14,444 nt of DNA from Russula earlei (lineage: Eukaryota > Basidiomycota > Agaricomycetes > Russulales > Russulaceae): assembly GCA_025769875.1 (NCBI GenBank), contig JAGFNK010001133.1, forward strand, positions 1 to 14,444. The letters run 5' to 3'. The notes below the pieces were generated by a model. That model did not search any database. It was not told where the DNA came from and saw only the letters and a list, made by a program, of their open reading frames with translations. Both the position numbers and the translations under genes were made by a program. Positions 6,126 through 14,444 of this stretch are shown here, one piece after another (the stretch's first letter is position 1; each line of letters opens with the position of its first letter).

Positions 6126-6315
6126 CTTGTTCCCTTGTACAGACAGGTTTATATAGACATGTATGTCCTATATCAAATAGTAGACACAAAGAAGTAACGA
6201 GGTAATCGAGACTGGAACATGCTGGAAAGTAGTGGTACAGGCGAGGCTAGAGAGTCATCAAATGTGTGGGAATTGTGAGGCTTGTCTGTTAAGGCTCCAA
6301 AGTGCCTTATATAAG
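6126..6315 (-). repeat. Remnant of a third related LTR (LTR 3)
   Basis: On the minus strand TATATAAGG (about 6308-6313) is followed by a leader with CATTTGATGACTCTC, matching CATTTGTGATACTCTC of LTR 2. Then CAGCATGTTCCAGTC (6210-6224) matches CAACATGTACCAGTC of LTR 2. About 110 nt of the LTR 2 leader are missing. The left end abuts the TGTTATGAACC start of LTR 2, as if LTR 2 had inserted into or beside it. Confidence 0.4.
6168..6254 (-). CDS. Leader ORF L3, degenerate copy of the hydrophobic peptide
   Basis: Open frame from TGA (6255-6257) to TAG (6168-6170). The end reads QHVPVSITSLLLCVYYLI, against QHVPVPIWYLLVVW in L2, in the same frame relative to the conserved DNA block. It stops earlier than L1 and L2 and lacks their upstream part, so it is probably a decayed copy. 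Confidence 0.3.
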   Translation of the reverse strand, partial: LSSLACTTTFQHVPVSITSLLLCVYYLI

Positions 6316-6838
6316 ATCAATGGTCACGTCTACAAACACGTCCTACCAATGCAGATATGCTTGAGTCAAGCAAGCAATACTCGTGGAGGGGAAGGAGTGT
6401 TAGATCCTTCTAGAGTATGACAACAAGATGAGAGGGGCTCTGCAGATGGGGTAGGAGTCAACTGTTTGGGATTGGCAAACTAAGTCGAGCTTAAGGCTCA
6501 ACTGTTTCTACTGGAGGCTTTATATAGCCCTACAGGGATAAGGTTCATGCTACTGTAGTACTGGTTGGTGCTATAGAAGCAAAAGGCGGCTCATAGAAGC
6601 GAGGTTGCTTCTATGTAAAACGATCTCGGTGCTGGAAGTATTAAGTGCTTCCCCAATCAAGGAATCGATGTACGTGGCGGTACAGGAACATCTGGGACAG
6701 AAGCAATGCTACTCATTGCTTCTTCAGTACATCTTCTGAAAGATACGATCAATGCGCTCCGAATGTGATATCAACGAACATAAACGATCAAGATCTGACG
6801 CACGCATAATGCAAACAATGCAGTCCATAGTTCAGGTG
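6316..6838. other. LTR-like debris with hairpins, no gene seen
   Basis: No coding region is supported. A TATA-like GGCTTTATATAGCC lies at 6517-6530 and could be a further minus-strand LTR promoter. Two perfect hairpins built on the motif AGAAGC lie further right: CATAGAAGC with its complement (6592-6615) and AGAAGCAATG with its complement (6699-6723). The tract ends at the left candidate terminus of the DNA transposon. Confidence 0.4.
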
Positions 6839-6850
6839 CATCAGGAAAAA
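6839..6850 (+). repeat. Left terminal inverted repeat (candidate)
   Basis: CATCAGGAAAAA, the exact reverse complement of 13904-13915. The preceding dinucleotide TG equals the one following the right copy. Similarity stops after 12 bp. Confidence 0.45.
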
Positions 6851-7054
6851 CCGGTCCGGTCCGTAGACACCGCTTAATTCTGTAGACTCCATAGACACCA
6901 TAGCACAACAACATACTATGTAGTGCTCTATAGCATCGTAGTAAGTCTATATTGCTCAATGTAGTTCCAGTAGTTGATGACTATACTTATGTAGGCACAG
7001 TAGATTAAACCGAGTCTACATATCACTATGTAGGACGATCAAAATTATGGTTGA

Positions 7055-7204
7055 CTATGGAGATAATCGGTTTGTTACATTGCTCTATGGAGACGATCAT
7101 TTTGTTACATTGCTCTATGGAGATGATCATTTTGTTACATTGCTCTATGGAGACACTCGGTTCGCTACATTGCTCTACGGAGACAGTTGGTTTTTATATT
7201 GCAC
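7055..7204 (+). repeat. Five tandem 30-bp subterminal repeats
   Basis: Five consecutive units at 7055, 7085, 7115, 7145 and 7175, each starting CTATGGAGA or CTACGGAGA; the first four end in TACATTGCT. Copies 2 and 3 are nearly identical and the outer ones diverge. They sit about 215 bp from the left terminus. Tandem subterminal motifs in CACTA elements serve as transposase or helper binding sites; that role here is inference. There are no spacers, so this is not a CRISPR array. The open frame across it is a by-product of the unit length being divisible by three. Confidence 0.8.
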
Positions 7205-8285
7205 TATGTATCTTACTGATGTAAGGTGTGTTGTGAGTCCACTGGCCCGGAAACTGACGTGACTCGTATCAGCACCTTGCACCTCCCGCGCTTCAAGTTC
7301 CCTTGCTCTCGCTCTCGCCTCACCCCTTCTTTCCTCCCCACCAACTATCGCCACTCCTTTCCCCTCTTTCTCCTTCCATCTCATGCTCCCCTTTCGACGT
7401 CATCCCCTCGCGTCGCCCACTCTACGCCCAGGAACGGCGACAACGGCTCAGTTCGATCGCCTCCGACGTAACTCGCCTCGCCGCTCAACGCCTCCCCCGT
7501 CGGTCTTGGAGTCGGAGCTCGGCTCCTCCAAGCATCGACCTACGGCACGACATCATCGCCGTTCGCCCGCGTCTCGCCCTCCTTTGTTCTCATCCATCCC
7601 CTCTGCCACTAGTCTCCTCCACCTGCGACACTCTTCCCTTCCCCTCGTCATTATGCTCTCGCCCCTCATCAAACCCCTTTCATCAGATTCTCGCTCCTCT
7701 GCAAAATGCTATGAATCATTCTCCTCACCCCCCCCTCGCAGTCTACGCACGGACCAGTATGACGCGTTCGTCTTTGTCATCACCGCTCTACCCGAGGGCT
7801 CGCTGCCCACTGCGCCTCACCCTGTCGTCATCGTCGCGCCGCCCCGCGCTCGCGGACTCGCAGTCGGAGGAATAGGCTTTTGGTACGCTCTTGACTGATA
7901 TACTGTACTGCTATGAATTTCCCATCCCGTCTCGTTTACTTACTCTCCGATTTCGCTAAACACTTGCCTCGTTCCGGTTAGTGTAGAATCTCTTATGCCT
8001 CGATTCTGGTTCGCGTTCCGTCGCGACGTCATACTCACCTACTTACTCGTCTTGTCTCGCGTCCTCTATCCCTCTGCTCTCTTGATTACCTGCTTTTCCT
8101 CTGCCTTTGCCACAGTATTTAATGACTGGTAGCTACGGTTTCGAATGACAGTTCTGTGCAGTCTCCTGCTCCCCCTTTTTGCTCGCTTCACTGATCAACG
8201 AACACATGAACGCTGCTGGTCTGAGGGAACTTGAAGCGCGCGATGTAACTAGCCATATCCACGTTTCTATGAACTCATGGGCTAC
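7205..8285. other. Pyrimidine-rich tract inside the transposon, no gene supported
   Basis: From about 7260 to 7870 the plus strand is very rich in C and T, with CpG-rich patches unlike the AT-rich subterminal DNA beside it. Two overlapping plus-strand frames (to 7875 and 7898) are open, but their products are low-complexity Ser/Pro/Arg, as expected from such composition. Only the last 45 residues of the second (YDAFVFVITALPEGS to the stop) look protein-like. From 7900 to 8285 I see no ORF or motif. It may be the 3' flank of the transposase gene, or captured host promoter/5'-exon DNA, since CT-rich tracts are common near fungal starts. Confidence 0.35.
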
Positions 8286-11216
8286 TCATCCATCATTCTC
8301 CTCGTACATTTGAAACATATTTCGATCTAGGTGCCTCCCAAGATAATACTTTGGGATGGCTTGTATATGGTGACCTTCTCTTGTCCACGACGAGGGAACT
8401 CGGTTTGAGCTAAACTGTGGGATTAAGACACAACTTCGCCATATTCGTTTCACGCTGATCACTTCCGAATATGGCATGTGGTTTCTAGTTGACAGGACGA
8501 CTTGATGCATATGTGTTGTGGGATCCACATTGGTGAATGGACGAAACCAATGAATGTAAGCCAATGGATGAGGGAAAGCCCCTAGGTGCTTGGGGAGTTC
8601 GAAAATAACATGAATCCGTGCCAAGCGAAGCCCTTCATTTACAATAAATGATCATGATTCTGTTGCAAATATGAGACGTACCTTGAAACCCCTTAGATGT
8701 CTGAGGCCTATTTCCACTTTCGGTGACAAGAATTGTATCAAATTTCGATCCCGAACGTTGTCCATGGCCACTGTTAGGGCGCTCGGGAAATGCGTTGACA
8801 CGGTATGATTCTATGTCCGAATCCATTGTTGCTGACCAGTTGATATGAATCAGTTTGTAGATATTGAACCGGTCGTAGACATTTGGCACGGTGAATCGAC
8901 CGGGTATATCAATCTTCTGGAGGAAATCCTGCAATGTGTTGACGAAGTCCGGGGCGTTGTATTCCATCGCCAGAGTCCGAACTGAGATGTAGTGGGGTGG
9001 TTTCTTGGCAATCGAATATGTAATGAAACGCGTGGTCATATTTGTAGATTCCGACTCCGGGGATGATGTTTTAAGGGACCATGCTAAGAATTGTTTATTG
9101 ATAAACATAGCTTCCTGGCGTTGAATCCACCGAGCCATTTGCATAATGTAATCGCGATGATTGGAGGCCTTGAAGGCACGCTTGGCATAATCTATGTGAA
9201 GGCGTTCGGAGCTTTCCATGTTGAAACCGTCAGCTGAGCCCAAACGCTTAATTCCAGCCACGTAATGCTGCATTGAGTGAACTTTCGGAATATTGAAGTG
9301 CTCGCGCACTCCAAGGTCAATCAATACACGTTTGTGTGAATGGAACACCTCCAAGGCCTGTTCTATGCACAGAAGAGTTTTTGTCGTATGCCTTCGGTAT
9401 CCTGCGTATGTGATGAAGTCCAACAGTGCTCGGGCTACGAGCACCACCCGGGGATCCACGCTGCCAGAAATAACGCCCAATAGACTCCGTGACATGTCGC
9501 GATACTCCCACCCTGTCCATTTCGACACGTTAGAAACACCGTGCTTGAAGTGTTTGAGTCCCGAGTACACCGGCAGAGCTTCAAAGCATTCGTCCAAACG
9601 TTTAGCACCCATTAACTGAGCGCACCATTCCAAAAGGTGACAAAATACACCTAAAAAGAGTTGATGGAGGATATCAGGGGAAATGCACATAAAGATGTCT
9701 GTATGGGGCATGCCAGCCCAAAACGGCGAGAAGACCTTGCGCAAGCCCCATTCCGAGAACTCAGGAGGGTGATGGCCATTAGCCTCGAGATGTAACACCT
9801 GTTCCGTGTGCAACTGGGACCGTAATGGGAATAGAAATCCATCGCCTCGGGACTTGGCAGGCACGGTACAGATCGGGCATCGATTCTCCTTGCAGCCTGC
9901 AACCAGGCATTGCTCTGGATGATCGCCCACATATGCTGCGAGGATGGGAAAGATCCGGCGGATGACACCATCCGCACAAATCAGCTTCATTCCGTTGCTG
10001 CCAGCACTTTTCAACGGTTCCAGTATCTTCTTCAGGCATGCGTGAAAGAGTCGGTACTTTGGTATTTGTGGGTCTGAGAAGCAGGTAATCTCGCTGGTAG
10101 GGATGTAGCCTATGAGGGATACTGCGTGATTTGAAGATTTGCGGCGAACACTCTTGCTGATGTTCCCGAGGGTAAGATATAACGGGTAGGCTTGATGGCC
10201 GCCTGAGAAACCCGATAACTGCGTCTTATCGGACGCAAGGATGACTGGGCACACGACGCCGCCTGAAGGGATTTTATCCTAATGCGACATAAGACTGATA
10301 AACCTGGGATGGTGTCTAAAACGAACGCACCTGCATTTCCCACCACCAATCCGCAGTCCACATTTCATCATATACACGCGTGTTCCCTGTGCTGTCCTCA
10401 TAGATGCGCTCCGGGACATAGGATATATATTTTTCGAACATTGGGTTTGATATAAGCTCTTCAACGCATTGTAGAGAATTTCGATACCACAATTCAAAAT
10501 GATCTTGTGTCGGCTCTCCATTCTCGTCCAGTAGATCCCCAGTGAAGCTGAAGGTCTCTGTGTGCCACAGAGACCCTGCCGGAAGTGTATCGATTTTTTT
10601 GAAAAAGGAGTATGCACTTTTGTACGCGAGTTGGAAGCATTTCATCGTCTATGTATATTTTACGTTAGGACTGAGTCACCAAGTGCGTAGTTGGACTTAC
10701 CAATCCCAGCTTCAGAAATTCGTCTGTTCCAGTCTTGTTGACTCGGTTTATGAGCCAATTGACAAGCTCCCATTCGTCCGTATCTTCAAATGGCGCCCAT
10801 GGAGGCAACCCTGATTTCTGTAGCGCCTCGCCTCGCTCCTGGAATGGGGTGAGAGCTGTTCCTAAATTTTCAGCAACCATGGCTGGATATGGCTCTACAT
10901 AGCGCCCTGCGCGGCATTCATCAGCCGTCGACTGAGTTTCTGTGCGAGCCCTTTTTGCCGATGGCTCATTTTGCTCAAGGGAGGTTTCTAGTGGGTGATA
11001 CACAGAGGATGGCTGATGGTGATCATTGTGTTCTGGGTCAAAGAAAATGCTGTGACTGAACGGCGTGGCATCTATGTAAGCATCCCGGTGGGGCAGGTCG
11101 TCGTCGGTGAGTTGTTGCCATGCCATGCTGCATTTCTCCAGCCATGAAAGATGGAGCCTGAGAGACCGTGTTGTTTTGAAGGCCTTCTTACATAGAAGGC
11201 ATCTCTGGCGTGTCAT
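8286..11216 (-). CDS. Plavaka transposase, four exons, apparently intact
   Basis: Catalyses cut-and-paste movement of the element in the nucleus. Exons 11216-10701, 10648-10331, 10278-8682 and 8632-8286; introns of 52, 52 and 49 nt have gtaagt, gtgcgt and gtacgt donors and AG acceptors. Joined length is 2778 nt, an uninterrupted 925 residues, normal for the family. Residues 6-29 form a C-X2-C-X12-H-X6-C finger. Family landmarks: PVILASDKTQLSGFSGG (about 289-305), CADGVIRRIFPILAAY (379-394) with Cys residues after it (412-415), PDILHQLFLGVF (479-490), and MESSERLHIDYAKRAFKASN (632-651). Asp295, Asp381 and a Glu near 633-636 are my guess for the catalytic triad. The ATG at 11214-11216 is chosen because it directly precedes the finger. 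The gene is divergent from the DUF6532-like gene. Confidence 0.92.
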
Positions 11217-11426
11217 GTATTGTACCGATATGGAATGACTGCCAGTGTGCACTGGGAGCTTCAAGTTTCCTTTTTTCCATTTCCGCACTCCGCAGAATCC
11301 GTTATGCAACCATGTGACAGGATGTTGACGTTTGACGTACGCGATGCATGGCCAGGCACGAGGTAAAAAAAAACAACACGCGCACCTTGTATCGTAACCA
11401 TCATCACAACCCTTTCACCCGGCTTC
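11217..11426. promoter_or_regulatory. Shared intergenic promoter between the two divergent transposon genes
   Basis: 210 bp separate the two start codons. Visible are two TTGACG motifs (11325-11330, 11332-11337), a nine-A run (11365-11373) of the nucleosome-excluding kind, and a pyrimidine-rich stretch just before the plus-strand ATG. No clear TATA box. Co-expression of transposase and DUF6532-like protein is the natural inference. Confidence 0.5.
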
Positions 11427-13536
11427 ATGGATCAACGTATAACTCGTTCACGCCGCCCCACAACCAAAGTGCAGGTCTTGAGTAAGTAGATTCTCCTCTC
11501 ATCATGATATGACACCAGCTCATGTATTGTAGTTGACGAAGAGGAGGCCCGCAAGACAGCCAAGGCTAAGAAGGCAACAAAGAAAGCCATGAATGCGGCG
11601 AAGAGGAAGCAGAAGGAGCTGCAGCGGGAGAACGTCGGTAAGTGATTTGGATATCCTGTTTTCTTGACATTCACCGGATGTCCAGCTCCAACTCCAAAAC
11701 CCACTGAACGCTCACGTCCCCCTGTTGAAGAGGATGACTCGGTATGTACAAAACTCGTTTACATTGCACAGGTATTCACGTTTGCAGATACATTTTTATG
11801 GGTCCAACCGCCCACATCTGAGTTTGCGCAACTCGGTGATACCGCCACCTCCAATGGCGGTCGTGGTGAGACGTTCACCCCGCCGCCATCCAGAGGTGCA
11901 GGTTGCTGGGCAAACGTCAAGGAGTGAAAGTGCAGAGGACCCTATCGAACGTGACGAAAGCGATACTGACCAGGGTGTATACCCTACCGAACGTGACGAC
12001 TCCCTTGAAACCTATACTGACCAGGGTGGATATGACAAGGAGGATGCCAATGGCTCGTCCCCCATTTCTTCAGGAGACGAGCCAGAACAGGTAATACCCT
12101 GGCCACGCATACGACACACATATTCGAGGAGGCCCCACAGTTCTCCTTCTCCAGAACATGGCGATCCAGAGGAAGCGACATCCCGAAAACGCCGACACTC
12201 AAATTTTGTTATCTCCCAACGCGGACGCACCAGGTCTGGCTCTCAACGCGGACACACCAGTTCTGCTGTCTCCCGACGCGGACACACCAGTTCTGTAGCC
12301 TCTCGACGCAGACGCACTAGTTCTGTCGCCTCTCAACGCGGACGCACTAGTTCTGTCGCCTCTCAACGCGGACACACTAGCTCTGTTGTCTTCCCCCGCC
12401 AACGCCCAAACTCCCACCCCTCAGTCCATTCGTCAGACTTGGACCCTGGCCCTGCGCACAAAGTCAGGCAGGGTACACTCAGTCGATGGGCGCCCAAAGG
12501 CCAAGGACTTCGGAGCGGACATCCAGGATGTCATCAGTGCTGCGATTACTCACTATCGTGCTGACCTCAGCACGATGAATAGCTATCCCGACATGGTCAC
12601 TGAAACAAACTGGGCCAAGGCCGCATGGAAGGCAGGATGCAAGGAGAAGGACGTCGACATGGTTCCCAATGTGAATCATCTGCGCATAGTGAGTGAATAT
12701 ATACATTCTATTTGTTTAGATTATACGTGGGCCACATAGATCACGGCGCGATCCGGCCATCTTCGCGGTGATGTCAAGACCAAGGCCAAAGACGCGGTGG
12801 CCAACGTTTTCAACTTCCAACACACATACAATCCGACCGTCATTGCCAACCAACGCACTCGAGTGGCCGAGCTCAAGCGTGATTTCACCTACGTTTATCG
12901 GGTACGTTGCCAGTCAGTGTACTAACATTTCATGTTGCGCTGTTGACCAGGGTTTCCCACAGCAAACAACAGGGCGGAGCGGTTTTTTGAAGAGCCGTGC
13001 AATCCAAGACATAATCAACAAAGTCTGGTTCCGAAATTCATCAAAAAGCAAGCCTGACGCCGTTATATTCCGTGATCGATATGATCCGTTCCCACTGGTT
13101 GCCATTGCGCTCACATTGTCTGCGGTGAAGTTTCCAAATGTTGCCCTTGCTAAGCCATATTTATTGAACTTATAGATGGAATGCGCCCTCGATGAATGGA
13201 GAACCGGGTCATACAGCCCTGTCGCCTTCACAGTGGCAGACTACAAGCATGTTTTCGAGGACGCACATGAGATGCTCCAAAGTTTCGACCAAGCTACGAA
13301 GGACCTTGGTATCCTGCCGGCGTTGCAGAAGGCAATATTCACTGGTGGCTGGTCTGTATCCATCGCCTTCAAATGAACTGTGCTAATAACTTGACAGTGT
13401 CTACGGAAAGTTTGATGCTGAAGAAGGGTCGCGCTCACACCAGAACTCACTGTCTGAGGACGCCGTCAAGAAGGCAATCGAAGAACATCAGAATGGCGTT
13501 GACTGGAGCGACGATGAAGACTGTCGAGTAGTTTAA
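11427..13536 (+). CDS. DUF6532-like protein with basic N-terminus and SR-type repeats, about nine exons
   Basis: Start ATG 11427-11429, stop TAA 13534-13536. Exons: 11427-11481, 11533-11637, 11686-11741, 11788 to about 12384, about 12425-12688, 12740-12901, 12951-13124, 13176-13351, 13398-13536; about 575 residues. Seven introns (46-51 nt) have clear GT..AG ends, and intron 12902-12950 contains TACTAAC. The junction near 12385-12424 changes frame but lacks a good donor, so it may be a frameshift instead. The N-terminus is Lys/Arg/Ala/Glu-rich (residues 20-51), possibly a coiled coil with nuclear signal; the middle carries ten-residue SR repeats. The C-terminal 300 residues resemble DUF6532 (DPFPLVAIALTLSA then ECALDEWRTG). 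Molecular function is unknown; a DNA-binding helper of transposition is inference. Confidence 0.75.
12226..12384 (+). repeat. In-frame 30-bp tandem repeats (RTSSVASQRG) in the DUF6532-like gene
   Basis: Units at 12253, 12283, 12313 and 12343 encode [RH]TSSVAS[QR]RG. A 27-bp copy precedes them (12226) and a diverged one follows (12373). Units at 12313 and 12343 are almost identical, so the array expanded recently. Ser/Arg-rich repeats suggest a disordered, nucleic-acid-contacting or phosphorylated linker. Confidence 0.8.
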
Positions 13537-13903
13537 AAATATTAGTTAGCGTTGATGTGTGAAATATACATTGTTTCCTGACATTTTTGTGAATGCAAGT
13601 GCCTGAGTCGTTTATCATAACAATGTTGCAATTGGGAGAACATAGGCGTGTGGTTGGCTACATAGGCTTCCGTAGCACTCCTGACTATGGTTGACTATGG
13701 GGAGAACCGTATATTTATGTTGTCGATGTAACATTGTATGATTTATGTAGCATTGGTAAAAGAAACGTAGTCAATGGTGCTCTATATAACTCTGGCGGCG
13801 GCTATATAGAGTTTGGTGGTTGCTATGTAGGCATGAAAGCTCGATGGTTGTAAAGTTGCTACAGACGCTATGGTAGCTATATAGCGCTACATAGCATTTT
13901 TGT
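13537..13903. other. Right subterminal region of the transposon
   Basis: No gene. It contains ATGGTTGACTATGG (13687-13700), identical and in the same orientation to 7047-7060 in the left subterminal region. It also has GCTACATAGG (13658-13667), TATGTAGGCA (near 13825) and AGCTATATAGCGCTACATAGC (13876-13896), echoing CTATGTAG motifs at 6905-7035. The two 14-mers lie at near-equal distances (about 210 bp) from the two termini. Probable protein-binding subterminal repeats. Confidence 0.5.
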
Positions 13904-13915
13904 TTTTTCCTGATG
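13904..13915 (-). repeat. Right terminal inverted repeat (candidate)
   Basis: TTTTTCCTGATG, the reverse complement of 6839-6850, followed by TG. On the outer side TTCCGGCATTTTCCGGACC starts flanking DNA. Confidence 0.45.
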
Positions 13916-13995
13916 TGTTCCGGCATTTTCCGGACCCCAAACCACTCGGTAACATTACCCCTCCTTCAGATTGGTGGTCCCACACACCAACGATT

Positions 13996-14444
13996 CTAAA
14001 ATCGAGTGGTGGGGTCAACGCCATCATCATCAAGGGGAGGAGGTGACGCAGTGAAGGTGTATCGGCCTTCTTCTGCTGCCTCATAAGCAGCCAATGCTAA
14101 GGCCACTATCGCCTCTGACTCCTTAGCAGTGGCTGAAGGAGACATGATCTGTGGGAGTCTGTCAGAGTCCCTAGGTAACCTCCGGACTGGAGGTGTGTCT
14201 GAGCGAAGAGGAGTCGTAGTGAAAGGTTCTTGAAAGGTCCTGGACCCTTCTCCTTTCGCTACCTGCAAGATGCGCAGGGTTAGCAGTGTCCTCCCTCTCC
14301 TGGTCGGACTTCCTCTTCCTGCTTGGGTGTGCCTGTTCCCATCCTCGGTGAAAAGGGCAAGATCTGACTGGGGCATAGCTGACGATGATAGGGAGGCACT
14401 AGGCAATGTGAGGCAGTATCTGCTGCCAGTTGGTCGTGGCAATA
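13996..14444 (-). CDS. Partial unrecognised ORF at the right edge
   Basis: The frame is open from the window edge to a stop at 13996, about 149 codons, with a possible start at the Met of SSAMPQSDLALF. The product is Ser/Thr/Pro/Arg-rich, with an alanine-rich helical segment near the end (ESEAIVALALAAYEAAEEG) and an acidic, Pro-rich tail. It lies outside the transposon, ending about 80 bp from the right terminus. It could be the C-terminal part of a host gene or of another element's Gag-like protein; I recognise no domain. Confidence 0.3.
   Translation of the reverse strand, partial: LPRPTGSRYCLTLPSASLSSSAMPQSDLALFTEDGNRHTQAGRGSPTRRGRTLLTLRILQVAKGEGSRTFQEPFTTTPLRSDTPPVRRLPRDSDRLPQIMSPSATAKESEAIVALALAAYEAAEEGRYTFTASPPPLDDDGVDPTTRF

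Larger units (their letters stand above)
6839..13915. mobile_element. Plavaka-type (CACTA-like) DNA transposon carrying a transposase and a DUF6532-like gene
   Basis: The unit is defined by a 12-bp inverted repeat CATCAGGAAAAA at 6839-6850 and its complement at 13904-13915. Both are flanked by TG, a possible 2-bp target duplication. Between them lie a structurally intact Plavaka transposase on minus, a divergent DUF6532-like gene on plus, and AT-rich subterminal DNA with recurring CTATG and TATGTAG motifs on both sides. About 7.1 kb is plausible for a CACTA-like element. The interior is well supported by the transposase; the exact ends rest on a short repeat and a dinucleotide. Coding completeness suggests a recently active copy. 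Confidence 0.65.

Noticed and set aside
7055..7204. CRISPR-like array
   Set aside because: The repeats are directly contiguous with no spacers, in eukaryotic transposon DNA.
7047..7262. Plus-strand ORF with repeated LLYGD.HFVT
   Set aside because: It only reflects the 30-bp tandem repeat, whose length is a multiple of three.
7303..7898. Two overlapping plus-strand ORFs of 190 and 171 codons
   Set aside because: The strong C/T bias removes stops in several frames at once. Products are Ser/Pro/Arg-rich with no domain.
9293..10039. Additional ORFs on both strands inside the transposase exon 3
   Set aside because: They are shadows of the conserved Plavaka frame.
11432..11704. Minus-strand ORF over the start of the DUF6532-like gene
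   Set aside because: It reads across two well-formed plus-strand introns, and the plus-strand exons join in frame.
12199..12417. Minus-strand repeat ORF (SALRGDRTSA)
   Set aside because: It is the antisense reading of the RTSSVASQRG coding repeat.

Overview
The window looks like repeat-rich DNA from a filamentous basidiomycete, most likely an agaricomycete. Three things point there: spliceosomal introns of only 46-52 nt (one has a perfect TACTAAC branch site), a Plavaka-type transposase, and a DUF6532-like protein, a family I know mainly from mushrooms. I see no rRNA, tRNA, CRISPR array or clear host housekeeping gene. Nearly everything recognisable is transposable-element DNA.

Left part (about 1-6830) is a stack of LTR retrotransposons read on the minus strand. 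Positions 1-1682 hold the gag gene (capsid plus CCHC zinc knuckle) and the start of an aspartic protease (DSGA) of a Ty3/gypsy-type element that runs off the left edge. Its LTR lies at about 1695-2545. A second, related but strongly diverged LTR (about 5298-6125) precedes a 2.7 kb tract of unrecognised minus-strand ORFs, here called A, A2, B, C and D. These share short motifs with each other and with the N-terminal extension of the gag ORF. Remains of a third LTR lie at about 6126-6315.

The three LTR leaders are homologous downstream of their TATA boxes. All three keep an open frame ending in a hydrophobic, probably membrane-spanning peptide. Between the two complete copies the reading frame, length and many residues are kept while third codon positions differ. 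The second LTR also has a ten-base match between its predicted mRNA 5' end and the site just inside the LTR, which suggests Tf1/sushi-type self-priming.

Middle and right (about 6839-13915) is a 7.1 kb DNA transposon of the Plavaka group (CACTA-like). It is bounded by a 12-bp candidate terminal inverted repeat (CATCAGGAAAAA). Inside are a minus-strand transposase of four exons that joins into an uninterrupted 925-codon frame, and a divergently transcribed plus-strand gene of about nine exons encoding a basic, SR-repeat-containing DUF6532-like protein. They share a 210-bp intergenic promoter. Subterminal DNA on both sides is rich in CTATG/TATGTAG motifs, and the left side has five 30-bp tandem repeats. 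This layout resembles two-gene CACTA elements (transposase plus DNA-binding helper), but a helper role for the DUF6532 protein is inference. A 1.1 kb pyrimidine-rich tract (7205-8285) inside the element is unexplained.

The right edge (13916-14444) is flanking DNA with one partial, unrecognised minus-strand ORF.
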